DNA from: Micromonospora chalcea
Lineage (GTDB): Bacteria; Actinomycetota; Actinomycetes; Mycobacteriales; Micromonosporaceae
DNA: 64,000 nt
Assembly (NCBI RefSeq): GCF_002926165.1
Contig: NZ_MAGP01000154.1
Location: 1-64,000, forward strand
Direction of reading: 5' to 3'
Position numbers and translations under genes: made by a program. Each line of letters starts with the position of its first letter. The first letter of the stretch is position 1. The notes under the pieces are model-generated. The model had not been told where the DNA came from. It did no database searches and worked only from the letters and a program-made list of their open reading frames with translations. Positions 41,873 to 50,147 of this stretch are shown here, one piece after another.

Positions 41873-42767
41873 CACCGCCCCCGACCGCCGCCCCGCCGAG
41901 GCGGCGTCCACTCGCCGGACCCCCCGCAGCCTGGAGTTGCTACGCCTGATCTGGCGCGACCGGGTGGGCGCCATCGGCCTGGTCATCGTGGTGCTGATGG
42001 TCGGCGCGGCGGCGCTGGCCCCGCTCATCGCCCCGTACGACCCGACCGCCATGTCCAACCAGCGGCTCGCCGCGCCCGGCGGCGACTTCCTGCTCGGCGC
42101 CGACGAGGCCGGCCGCGACCTGCTCAGCCGCGCCCTGTACGGCGCACGCACCTCGCTGACGGTCAGCCTGATCGTGGTGACCTGCGCGGGCGCGATCGGC
42201 GTCCTGCTCGGACTGCTCGCCGGCTTCTACCGGGGCTTCCTCGACGCGATCATCACCCCGGCCACCGACATCATGTTCGCCTTCCCCACGCTGCTGCTCG
42301 CGCTGGCGGTCGTCGCCGCCCGGGGCCCCGGCACCGAGAACCTGATCCTGGCCCTGATCCTCGTGTTCATCCCGAGCTTCGCCCGGGTCGTACGCGGCAC
42401 GGCGATGTCGGTGCGCCGCGAGCCGTACGTGGAGTCCGGCCAGGCGGTCGGGCTCACCAACGCCCGGCTGATCTTCAAGTACATCCTGCCCAACTCGGTC
42501 GCCCCGATCGCGGTGCAGTTCACCACGAGCCTGGCCACCGCCATCCTGGTCGAGGCGTCCCTGGGCTACCTCGGGCTCGGCGTGCAGCCGCCCCAGCCGT
42601 CCTGGGGGTCGATGCTCTCCAGCGGCAAGGCGTTCATGGAGATGTCGATCTGGCCATCGGTCGTCCCCGGCGTCTGCATCATGATCGCGGTGCTGGGCTT
42701 CAACCTGCTGGGCGACACCCTCCGCGACGTGCTCGACCCGCGACTGCGCGGCCGTTCCGGCCGCTGA
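41862..42767 (+). CDS. Oligopeptide ABC permease, DppC-type
   Basis: 301 residues. RDRVGAIGLVIVVLMVGAAALAPLIAPYDPT opens it. FLLGADEAGRDLLSRALYGARTSLTVSLI is the DppC-specific periplasmic segment. The coupling loop is ESGQAVGLTNARLIFKYILPNSVAPI. GTG start, 11-base overlap with dppB. The end LLGDTLRDVLDPRLRG is typical. Confidence 0.94.
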   Translation: MVTDTAPDRRPAEAASTRRTPRSLELLRLIWRDRVGAIGLVIVVLMVGAAALAPLIAPYDPTAMSNQRLAAPGGDFLLGADEAGRDLLSRALYGARTSLTVSLIVVTCAGAIGVLLGLLAGFYRGFLDAIITPATDIMFAFPTLLLALAVVAARGPGTENLILALILVFIPSFARVVRGTAMSVRREPYVESGQAVGLTNARLIFKYILPNSVAPIAVQFTTSLATAILVEASLGYLGLGVQPPQPSWGSMLSSGKAFMEMSIWPSVVPGVCIMIAVLGFNLLGDTLRDVLDPRLRGRSGR

Positions 42768-42794
42768 CCCCTCGCACCCCCGGCAAGGAGCAAC

Positions 42795-44990
42795 GTGGAA
42801 ACCATCGACGAACACCTGGTTCGTCAACTGTCGGAATGGTCGGCGGGCGCCGCGGCGCCCGCCGACCCGTCGCCGGACGTCGAGGTCGACGCCGGTCTGC
42901 TGCTGGACTACTTCGACGCCCAGATCCAGAGCCGCCACCTCGACCTCGCGCTGCGCTGGCTGCAGTCGAAACGGGAGGGCTTCTACACGATCGGATCCAG
43001 CGGCCACGAGAGCAACGCCGCCGTCGCGCTGGCGCTGCGGCCGACCGATCCGGCGCTGCTGCACTACCGGTCCGGCGGCTTCTACGCCGCCCGGGCCGGG
43101 CAGGTCCCCGGCTCCACCCCGATCACCGACGTGCTGCACTCCGCCGCCGCGTCCCGGCGGGACCCGATCTCCGGCGGCCGGCACAAGGTCTTCGGGCACC
43201 GCGCGCTGAACGTCATCCCGCAGACCTCGACAATCGCCTCGCACCTGCCCCGCGCGATGGGCATGGCGTTCGCGCTGGACCGGGGCGTCGGCGACACCGG
43301 CTACCCGGCCGACGCGGTGGTGGTGTGCAGCTTCGGCGACGCCTCGGCCAACCACTCCACCGCGGCGGGCGCGCTGAACGCCGTCGGGTGGGCCGCCCAC
43401 CAGGGGCTCGGGATGCCGGTGCTGTTCGTCTGCGAGGACAACGGCATCGGCATCAGCACCCGGTCCCCGCACGGCTGGGTGGACCGGATGCTGTCCGCGC
43501 TACCAGGCCTGGACTACACCGCCGCCGACGGCACCGATCCCGCGCGGCTGCTCGCCGTCGCGGGCGAGGCGGCCGATCGGGTACGCGCCGGACGCCGTCC
43601 CGCCGTGCTGCACCTGCGCACGGTCCGGTTCATGGGCCACGCCGGCTCCGACGCGGAACTGGCGTACCGGTCCCGGTCGGAGATCCTCGCCGACTACGCC
43701 CGCGACCCGCTGCTGGCCACGGCGGCGGTGCTGGCCCGGCGCGGCATCCTCGCCCCGGCCGAGAGCCTGGCCCGCTACGAGCACGCCCGCAAGCTGATCA
43801 TGGACCAGGCCGAGGCGATGCTCGGGCGGGTCGAGCGGCTGCCCGACGCGGCTGCGGTGACCGCTCCGCTGACCGAACGCCGGACCGACCGGGTCAGCGC
43901 GGCCGCCGGACGGGCCGGCGCCGGACGGGAGAAGGTGTTCGGCGGCCGGCTCCCCGAGTCGCGCGGACCGCTCACGCTCGCCCAGTCGGTAAACGCCGCG
44001 CTGCACGACGCGCTGCTCACCTGGCCGCAGGCGCAGGTCTTCGGCGAGGACGTGGCCCGCAAGGGCGGCGTCTACGGCGCCACCCGCGGGCTGCGCAAGG
44101 CGTTCGGCGCGAACCGCGTGTTCGACACGCTGCTGGACGAGCAGACCATCCTCGGGGTGGCGCTCGGCGGCGCGCTGGCCGGCACGCTGCCGATCCCGGA
44201 GATCCAGTACCTCGCCTACCTGCACAACGCCGAGGACCAGCTGCGCGGCGAGGCCGCCTCGCTGCGGTTCTTCTCCGACGGGCAGTACGGCAACGGCATG
44301 GTGGTCCGGATCGCCGGGCTGGCGTACCAGAAGGGGTTCGGCGGGCACTTCCACAACGACAACTCGGTGGCGGTGCTGCGGGACATCCCCGGCCTGGCGC
44401 TGGCTGTCGTCTCCCACCCGGCCACCGCGCCGGCGCTGCTTCGGCAGTGCCTCGCGCTGGCCGAGCAGGAGAAGCGGGTCTGCGTGTTCCTGGAGCCGAT
44501 CGCGCTCTACCACACCCGTGACCTGCACAGCGACGGCGACGGCGGCTGGCTGGCCCGGTACGCCCCGCCGGACGAGTGGGCGGCCACCGAGACGCCGCTC
44601 GGACAGGTCCGGACCGTACGCGACGGCGACGACCTGGCGCTCGTCACGTTCGGCAACGGCGTGCCGATGAGCCTGCGGGTGGCCGAGACGCTGGCCGCCG
44701 AGCGGGGCGCCGGCACCCGCGTCGTGGACCTGCAGTGGCTCGCGCCGCTGCCGGCCGCGAGCATGCTCGCCGCGCTCGACGGCGTACCCCGGGTGCTGGT
44801 GGTGGACGAGACCCGCGCCGGCGGCGGCGTCTCCGAGGCGGTGGTGGCCGCCCTGGTCGACGCCGGTTACCCGGGGCGGATCTCCCGCGTCAACAGCGTC
44901 GACAGCTACGTCCCGCTGGGCCCGGCGGCCGACCACGTCCTGCTCGGTGAACACGACGTGCTGACTGCGGCCCGCGCGCTGCTCGACTGA
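42795..44990 (+). CDS. Fused alpha/beta 2-oxoacid dehydrogenase E1
   Basis: 731 residues. The N-terminal half is E1-alpha-like: FYTIGSSGHESNAAVALAL, and a thiamine-diphosphate site VVCSFGDASANHSTAAGALN with downstream FVCEDNGIGIS (GD...N pattern). The C-terminal half is E1-beta-like: LTLAQSVNAALHDALL, VFGEDVARKGGVYGATRGL, FDTLLDEQTILGVALGGAL, VDLQWLAPL. GTG start with AAGGAGCAAC. No E2 or E3 gene is in the window, so it either uses a distant complex or acts alone as a decarboxylase. Its position at the end of the transporter operon suggests a branched-chain or aromatic 2-oxoacid from the peptide. Confidence 0.88.
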   Translation: METIDEHLVRQLSEWSAGAAAPADPSPDVEVDAGLLLDYFDAQIQSRHLDLALRWLQSKREGFYTIGSSGHESNAAVALALRPTDPALLHYRSGGFYAARAGQVPGSTPITDVLHSAAASRRDPISGGRHKVFGHRALNVIPQTSTIASHLPRAMGMAFALDRGVGDTGYPADAVVVCSFGDASANHSTAAGALNAVGWAAHQGLGMPVLFVCEDNGIGISTRSPHGWVDRMLSALPGLDYTAADGTDPARLLAVAGEAADRVRAGRRPAVLHLRTVRFMGHAGSDAELAYRSRSEILADYARDPLLATAAVLARRGILAPAESLARYEHARKLIMDQAEAMLGRVERLPDAAAVTAPLTERRTDRVSAAAGRAGAGREKVFGGRLPESRGPLTLAQSVNAALHDALLTWPQAQVFGEDVARKGGVYGATRGLRKAFGANRVFDTLLDEQTILGVALGGALAGTLPIPEIQYLAYLHNAEDQLRGEAASLRFFSDGQYGNGMVVRIAGLAYQKGFGGHFHNDNSVAVLRDIPGLALAVVSHPATAPALLRQCLALAEQEKRVCVFLEPIALYHTRDLHSDGDGGWLARYAPPDEWAATETPLGQVRTVRDGDDLALVTFGNGVPMSLRVAETLAAERGAGTRVVDLQWLAPLPAASMLAALDGVPRVLVVDETRAGGGVSEAVVAALVDAGYPGRISRVNSVDSYVPLGPAADHVLLGEHDVLTAARALLD

Positions 44991-45005
44991 CGTGCGGCAC
45001 GACGA

Positions 45006-45039
45006 AGGCGGCCCACCGGATCGATCCGGTGGGCCGCCT
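45006..45039. terminator. Bidirectional terminator, perfect 34-bp palindrome
   Basis: AGGCGGCCCACCGGATC and its exact complement GATCCGGTGGGCCGCCT are contiguous, folding to a strong hairpin between the convergent E1 and hydroxyacid dehydrogenase genes. Confidence 0.88.
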
Positions 45040-45053
45040 CTCGTTCGGCCGCC

Positions 45054-46034
45054 TCAGTACCCCAGGTCGGGCTGCCGCTTCAGGCCGGCCAGCTGCTCGC
45101 CGGCCAGGTAACGCTCCAGGTTGACGCAGAAGTCGGCGTAGAGCCGCTGGAGGTTGCCGGTGCCGCGGAACGACGTGTGCGGGGTGATGGTGGTGTTCGG
45201 CAGGTCCCACAGCCGGTGGTCGGCCGGCAGCGGCTCCTCCTCGAACACGTCCAGCACCGCGCCGGCGATCCGGCCGGACCGCATCGCGTCGACCAGGGCG
45301 TCCTCCACCACGAGCGCGCCCCGCCCGACGTTCACCAGCACCGCCGACTCCTTCATCGCCGCGAAGTGCTCGGCGTCGAAGAAGTAGCGGTTCTCGGTGG
45401 TCAGCGGCATGGCCAGGACCACCGAGTCGGCCTCCGGCAGCACGGCCATGTGCTCGGCGTACGGGATCACCCGGTCGAAGCCCTCGGCCGGAGTGCCGGA
45501 GCGGTTCACCCCGATCACGTCGACGCCGAGCGCGCGGGCCCGCCAGGCCACCTCGCCGCCGATGCCGCCGGTGCCGAAGACGAGCATCGTGCTGCCGATG
45601 AAGTCCCGGCCGGTGATCCGCACCCACTCCCGGCGCTCCTGCGCCTCCCGGTGTTCCGGGAACGCGCGGAAGCGCATCAGCACGGCGCCGATGGCGTACT
45701 CGGCGATCGGCACGTTGTAGGAGTTGGGCGACCGGGTGTAGAGCAGCCCTTCGGCGAGGCGGCGCTGCATCAGCTCGCCGCCCACCCAGTCGAACCCGGC
45801 CGCGGTGATCTGCACCCACCGCAGCCGGTCGCACTTGGCCAGCAGCTCGTCGAAGGTGTCCTCGTTCATCGCGCTGCGCAGGATCACCTCGGCGTCGAGC
45901 CACTCGTCGCGTACCGGCTCACCGTCCGGTACCGGGCTGAACCGGCACTGCGGGAACCGCTCCCGCAGTTGCGGGAGCAGGTCCGACAGGTTGGGGGTGA
46001 GCAGGACGTGCGGTCCCGCGACGGCGCCGGTCAC
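45054..46034 (-). CDS. D-2-hydroxyacid dehydrogenase, second type
   Basis: 326 residues. The NAD motif is VFGTGGIGGEVAWRARALGVDVIGVNRSG. Catalytic Arg is in LVNVGRGALVVEDAL, Glu in DVFEEEPLP and His in TITPHTSFRG. The N-terminal half (LLTPNLSDLLPQLRERFPQC; WVQITAAGFDWVGGE) places it in the glyoxylate/hydroxypyruvate or CtBP-like branch, different from 35797-36744. It is the last gene of the operon starting at the M19-like protein and overlaps the tautomerase gene by 4 bases. Confidence 0.9.
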   Translation of the reverse strand: MTGAVAGPHVLLTPNLSDLLPQLRERFPQCRFSPVPDGEPVRDEWLDAEVILRSAMNEDTFDELLAKCDRLRWVQITAAGFDWVGGELMQRRLAEGLLYTRSPNSYNVPIAEYAIGAVLMRFRAFPEHREAQERREWVRITGRDFIGSTMLVFGTGGIGGEVAWRARALGVDVIGVNRSGTPAEGFDRVIPYAEHMAVLPEADSVVLAMPLTTENRYFFDAEHFAAMKESAVLVNVGRGALVVEDALVDAMRSGRIAGAVLDVFEEEPLPADHRLWDLPNTTITPHTSFRGTGNLQRLYADFCVNLERYLAGEQLAGLKRQPDLGY

Positions 46035-46231
46035 GAGGACTCCTGCGCACGCTTCCGGTTGTTGTACGTCACGCCGCCCTTGGCCCAGTTGTCGTACGAC
46101 ACCTCGTAGAGCAGGACGTGGGTGTTCTCGCGCGGCGAGCCGTACTTGACCAGCACGTCGGTCAGGTCGGCGATCATCGCTTCCTTGGTGGCCTGGTCCC
46201 GCTTGCCGATCTCGGCACGGATGATTGCCAT
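46031..46231 (-). CDS. Tautomerase-like protein lacking Pro1
   Basis: 66 residues with the length and fold pattern of 4-oxalocrotonate tautomerase: MAIIRAEIGKRDQATKEAMIADLTDVLVKYG, then HVLLYEVSYDNWAKGGVTYNNRKR. The catalytic N-terminal proline that follows Met in this family is replaced: the codon after ATG is GCA (Ala). Arg residues used for substrate binding are partly kept. Either it has another activity, such as binding only, or it forms a hetero-oligomer. It is coupled to the downstream dehydrogenase and separated by one base from the upstream TPR gene. Confidence 0.78.
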   Translation of the reverse strand: MAIIRAEIGKRDQATKEAMIADLTDVLVKYGSPRENTHVLLYEVSYDNWAKGGVTYNNRKRAQESS

Positions 46232-46232
46232 C

Positions 46233-47099
46233 TCAGTTCTCCTTGCTCGTGGTCGCGAAGTCCGGGTTGCGCTCGTACTCGGCCTTGACTGCCAGGTACG
46301 CGAAGGCGTGCGTGACGCGGGTCTTCAGCACCCCGTCGAACACCTCACGCGCCTTGTCGACGTCACCGTTGTAGTAGTGCCAGTTACCGAGGCCGTACCC
46401 CTGGGTGACGGTCTTGAGGCTGTTGCCGTCGCACATCGCCCACAGCTCGTCCGGGCCGATCTCGCCGGTGTAGAGCTTCATCCGGCCCTCGTAGCCGACC
46501 AGGTGCGGCTCGTCGACCAGGTCGACAGTGCGGAACCGGTCGAGCACCTCCTCGGCCTCGGCGGTCCGGCCGAGGCGCCGCAGCGCCATGTACTGCCAGT
46601 CCTGCGACGCGACCAGGCCCTCCTGGTGCCGGGACGCCTTCTCCGACTCGGCGAAGCTGGGCAGGCAGCCCTCCAGGTCACCGGCGAGGTACTGGGCGAC
46701 GCCCAGGTGGTACCAGACGGAGGCGTGCAGCGTGGTGTTGTAGCGGCCGAGGATCTCCGGGTTCGCGGCGGCGTCGGTGTCGCTGAGGTGCTGCGGGCGC
46801 ACGTCCTCGGGCCGGCCGAGGATCAGGCTGACGACGTCCTTCTCCACCTCCGGCTGGTACATCTCGTACTCGTCCTCGACGCCGGCGAGCTGGTCGGCGG
46901 CGGCGCGCAGGTCCGCGATCGCGCCGGCGTAGTCACTGATGGAGATCCGCCGGTGGCCGCGGAAGCGCAACAGGCGCGGGCTGTCCGGTTCCAGTTCGAG
47001 CGCCTCGGTGAGCAGCGCCACGGACTCCTCGTGCTTGCCGAGGTAGCCCTTCAGCCGGGCGGCGATGACGTAGCGATGGGTCAGGGGTACGGCCGTCAT
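46233..47099 (-). CDS. TPR-repeat protein of the peptide-catabolism operon
   Basis: 288 residues of tetratricopeptide-like helices: YVIAARLKGYLGKHEESVALLTEALELEPDSPRLLRFRGHRRI, ASVWYHLGVAQYLAGDLEGCLPSFAES, YMALRRLGRTAEAEEVLDRF and GNWHYYNGDVDKAREVFDGVL (in part). It has no signal peptide, so it is cytoplasmic. AAAGG precedes ATG 47099. TPR proteins act as docking surfaces; its fixed place between binding protein and tautomerase suggests assembly or regulation of the pathway, but the partner is unknown. Confidence 0.78.
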   Translation of the reverse strand: MTAVPLTHRYVIAARLKGYLGKHEESVALLTEALELEPDSPRLLRFRGHRRISISDYAGAIADLRAAADQLAGVEDEYEMYQPEVEKDVVSLILGRPEDVRPQHLSDTDAAANPEILGRYNTTLHASVWYHLGVAQYLAGDLEGCLPSFAESEKASRHQEGLVASQDWQYMALRRLGRTAEAEEVLDRFRTVDLVDEPHLVGYEGRMKLYTGEIGPDELWAMCDGNSLKTVTQGYGLGNWHYYNGDVDKAREVFDGVLKTRVTHAFAYLAVKAEYERNPDFATTSKEN

Positions 47100-47163
47100 G
47101 GATTGCCTTTCGTCGCGGTGCGGCGGAGGGGACGCCGTGGGCCGGCGTCCCCTCCGCGACTCG

Positions 47164-48777
47164 TCAGCGGTCGAGCCAGAGGTGCCGGTAGAAGCGGTAG
47201 GTCGGCGTGGGGTCACCCCGGTAACCCATGACGTCCTTCTGCACGACGTCGAAGTCGGCGTTCAGGAAGGTCATGGCCACCGGGCCCCGCTCGGCCAGGA
47301 TCTTCTCGGCCTGCTGGTAGAGCTGGGCGCGCTTGTCCTTGTCCAGCTCGGAGCGGGCCTTGACGATCAGGTCCTCGTACTCCGGGTCGGACCAGTTGCC
47401 GTAGTTCAGGCCGCCGCCCTTGAGGAAGCTGGCGGTGAACCGCTCGTCCGGGTCGTAGGTCAGGCCGAAGCCGGACTGGTACATGTCGAAGTCCCCGGAC
47501 TTCGTCTTGGTGTCGGCGATGGTGGACTCGACCGACTCCAGCGTCACCTTGATGCCGATCTTGGCGAGCTGCTGCTGCTCCACCTCCGCCGAGCGCACCT
47601 GGAACGCCGAGGTGGCGATCACCATGAGCTTGGCGTCGAAGCCGTTCGGGTAACCCGCCTCGGCCAGCAGCGCCTTGGCCTTCTCGATGTCGGGCTTGCC
47701 GTACACCGGCTCCTTCAGCGCGCCGAAGCGGTCCGGCGGCAGGTAGCCGGCGTTGAGCGCGGTGCCGAAGCCGGAGTTGGCGACGTTCAGGATCTCCTGC
47801 CGGTCCAGCGCCAGGTAGATGGCCTGCCGGACCTTGACGTTGTCGTACGGCGCCTTCGAGGTGTTCAGCCGCAGGTGCAGCGACAGCGAGCCGGAGCCGC
47901 CGTACCACTTGAGCTTCTCGTCGCGCTTGAGCGCGTCGATGAACTCGGGCGCGGGCCGCCACAGGAAGTCGACGGTGCCGCTGCGCACGGCGGCGGCGCG
48001 GGCGTTGTCGTCCGGGTTGAACGTGAAGTCCAGCCCGTCCAGGTACGGAACCCCGGACTCCCAGTACTTGTCGTGCTTGTCCAGCTTGATGGCCTGGCCG
48101 GTGGTCCGGGCGGCGAGCTTGAACGGCCCGCTGCCGCCGTCGACGCTGCCGTTGAGGTCGCCCTGCTTCTCGACCACGGTCCGGTCGACGATCGACGACG
48201 CGGCGGTGGACAGCAGGGTCAGGATGGCGGCGTTGGGCTTGGCGAGCTTCATCACGACGGTGCGCTCGTCGGGCGCCTCGACCGAGGTGATGCCCTCGTA
48301 GCTACGGGCGCGCGGCGCCCGGGTGGCCGGGTCCTTGATCCGCTCGATCGAGTACTTCACGTCGACGGCGGTCACCTTGCGGCCGCTGTGGAAGTACGCG
48401 TTGTCGCGCAGCTTGAACGTCACGGTCTGGCCGTCCGCGCTCAGCTCCCACGACTCGGCGATCGCCGGCTTGATCTCGCCCCGGTACGACTGCACGAGCG
48501 ACTCGTAGATCTGCTCGTTGATGACGAAGGCCGAGGTCTCCGACATCCGGTGCGGGTCGAGTTCGTTGGCGTCCAGCCGGATCATGATCCGCAGGCGGCC
48601 ACCGGACTTCGGCGTGCCGGCGGCCTGCGTCTCGTCCTCGAGCTTGACGTTGCTGGTGAGGCCGTCGCTGGCGTTGCCACCGGACTTGCCCGACGGCGGC
48701 TCGCCGCCTCCGCAGCCGGCCGCGAGCGTCGTCACGACGCCCACCGCCAGCGCTCTCATCAGAATTCGGGTACGCAT
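47164..48777 (-). CDS. Peptide ABC transporter substrate-binding lipoprotein
   Basis: 537 residues, family 5 solute-binding protein (DppA/OppA-like). The lipobox is TTLAAGCGGGE, Cys at residue 22. The signature regions PAIAESWELSADGQTVTFKLRDNAYFHSGRKVTAVDVKYSIERI and RQAIYLALDRQEILNVANSG are clear. An AAGGAGACTG site precedes ATG 48777. It belongs to the import system whose ATPases and permeases start at 40254 and 40925. Confidence 0.93.
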   Translation of the reverse strand: MRTRILMRALAVGVVTTLAAGCGGGEPPSGKSGGNASDGLTSNVKLEDETQAAGTPKSGGRLRIMIRLDANELDPHRMSETSAFVINEQIYESLVQSYRGEIKPAIAESWELSADGQTVTFKLRDNAYFHSGRKVTAVDVKYSIERIKDPATRAPRARSYEGITSVEAPDERTVVMKLAKPNAAILTLLSTAASSIVDRTVVEKQGDLNGSVDGGSGPFKLAARTTGQAIKLDKHDKYWESGVPYLDGLDFTFNPDDNARAAAVRSGTVDFLWRPAPEFIDALKRDEKLKWYGGSGSLSLHLRLNTSKAPYDNVKVRQAIYLALDRQEILNVANSGFGTALNAGYLPPDRFGALKEPVYGKPDIEKAKALLAEAGYPNGFDAKLMVIATSAFQVRSAEVEQQQLAKIGIKVTLESVESTIADTKTKSGDFDMYQSGFGLTYDPDERFTASFLKGGGLNYGNWSDPEYEDLIVKARSELDKDKRAQLYQQAEKILAERGPVAMTFLNADFDVVQKDVMGYRGDPTPTYRFYRHLWLDR

Positions 48778-48808
48778 CAGTCTCCTTGGCAGTGTCACGA
48801 TTAGCGCT

Positions 48809-49864
48809 TCATCGCGCGGCCGGCTTCCATGCCTCCCCATAGACCCGAAGCCAGTTGCCGCCGAGGATCTTGATCACGTCCTCCGGCGAGAATCCGCCGG
48901 CCAGAAGCGCCTCGGTGATGTTGGGGAAGTCCGCGGCGTCGTCCATGCCGATCGCCCGGCGCTCCTCCCATCCGAAGTCACCGAGCAGGTTCTGGTGCTC
49001 CTTCGAGTTCGCCTGCGCGATGCTCTTGAGCTGCGCGATCCGCATCTCCTCGGTCCACGTCTCGTCGTAGTCGGTGGCGACGGCGACGTGGTCGACGCCG
49101 GCCACCTCCACCACACGGCAGACGTGCTCCACGAAGCGGGTCAGGTCCGGACGACGGGACGGGTCCTCCGGGTGGTACAGGAACCCCGACAGGGTGGTGA
49201 TGCCCATGACGCCGCCCTGCTCGGCGAGGCGCCGCAGGTATCCGTCCGACTTGGCGCGGATGTGCGGCGACAGCGCGTCGCAGAAGGCGTGCGTGACGAC
49301 GACCGGCTTGTCCGAGGCGTCCATCGCGTCCAGGCCGGTGCGCTCGCCGCTGTGCGAGACGTCGACCAGCACGCCCAGCTCGTTCATCGCCTTGACGAAG
49401 GCGCGGCCCCGGTGCGTCAGCCCCGAGTCGGTGTCCTCGCCGCAGCCCGCGCCGAGCAGGTTCTGCCGCTGGTAGGTCAGCTGAAGGATGCGGACGCCCA
49501 GGTCGTGGAACGTGCCGAGCAGGTCGAGGTCACCCCCGATCATCTCGGTGTCCTGCGGGCCGAGGATGACGGCCTCCTTGCCCTCGGCCTTGGCCCGGTG
49601 GATGTCGTCCACGGTCAGGGCGAGCAGCACCTCGTCCGGGTGTGCGTCGATCCACCTGCGGCAGCGGTTGACCTCGCGCAGGGCGGTGACGGTGTCCGCG
49701 TACGGCCGGGTGACCGTGTGGTTGACCGCGGTGACGCCTCCTCGCCGGATCCGGTCGAGGTGGGCGTCGCTCAGCTCGATGACCGTGCTTCCGTCCACCA
49801 CTGTTGCGGCGGCGTGCAGGTCGGCGGCGGAACGAACGGGTTGGGCGGTGGCGGCAGTCTTCAC
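48809..49864 (-). CDS. M19 (membrane dipeptidase)-like protein, altered metal site
   Basis: 351 residues, M19 outline: LHAAATVVDGST at the N-terminus, LGVRILQLTYQRQN, LVDVSHSGERT, VVVTHAFCDAL, VGIDHVAVATD-like VAVATDYDE, and a C-terminal LGGNWLRV. The canonical DGHND metal motif reads DGSTV here (residues 24-28), and the bridging Glu position reads Gln (GPQDTE, residue 104). His171 and His192 are kept. Classical di-zinc dipeptidase activity is therefore doubtful, though mono-metal or other amidohydrolase chemistry remains possible. First gene of the third operon. Confidence 0.8.
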   Translation of the reverse strand: MKTAATAQPVRSAADLHAAATVVDGSTVIELSDAHLDRIRRGGVTAVNHTVTRPYADTVTALREVNRCRRWIDAHPDEVLLALTVDDIHRAKAEGKEAVILGPQDTEMIGGDLDLLGTFHDLGVRILQLTYQRQNLLGAGCGEDTDSGLTHRGRAFVKAMNELGVLVDVSHSGERTGLDAMDASDKPVVVTHAFCDALSPHIRAKSDGYLRRLAEQGGVMGITTLSGFLYHPEDPSRRPDLTRFVEHVCRVVEVAGVDHVAVATDYDETWTEEMRIAQLKSIAQANSKEHQNLLGDFGWEERRAIGMDDAADFPNITEALLAGGFSPEDVIKILGGNWLRVYGEAWKPAAR

Positions 49865-49960
49865 GTCATCTCCAGATCATCGGAAGATGCCGAGACTCTA
49901 CGAGCCACGCCAGTTGTTGTCCATGAAATCTCAGCAACTCGTCGGTAGATAGCTTTGAAC

Positions 49961-49975
49961 CGACGAATTTCGTCG
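49961..49975. promoter_or_regulatory. Lrp/AsnC-type operator palindrome
   Basis: CGACGAATTTCGTCG is a perfect dyad apart from its central base, 97 bases upstream of the M19-like start. It has the same ACGAA/TTCGT core as the sites at 40313 and 40344, linking this operon to the Lrp regulator. Confidence 0.65.
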
Positions 49976-50102
49976 TTATAGCTCTAGCAAACCGATCGAG
50001 GGTGCCCGTCCGGCGCGAATCCGCCATAGCGCGAGAAGACCCTTATGGAAGACAAATGCGGCATGGTGCACAGTGGACCGGCGCGGGTCACACCGGACAC
50101 GA

Positions 50103-50130
50103 GAAGCGCCCGGCCGGAGCCGGGCGCTTC
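50103..50130 (-). terminator. Terminator of SDR-ADH-ALDH operon
   Basis: 12-bp perfect stem GAAGCGCCCGGC / GCCGGGCGCTTC with tetraloop CGGA, 18 bases after the aldehyde dehydrogenase stop. Confidence 0.85.
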
Positions 50131-50147
50131 GTCGAGAGGTTCGACCT

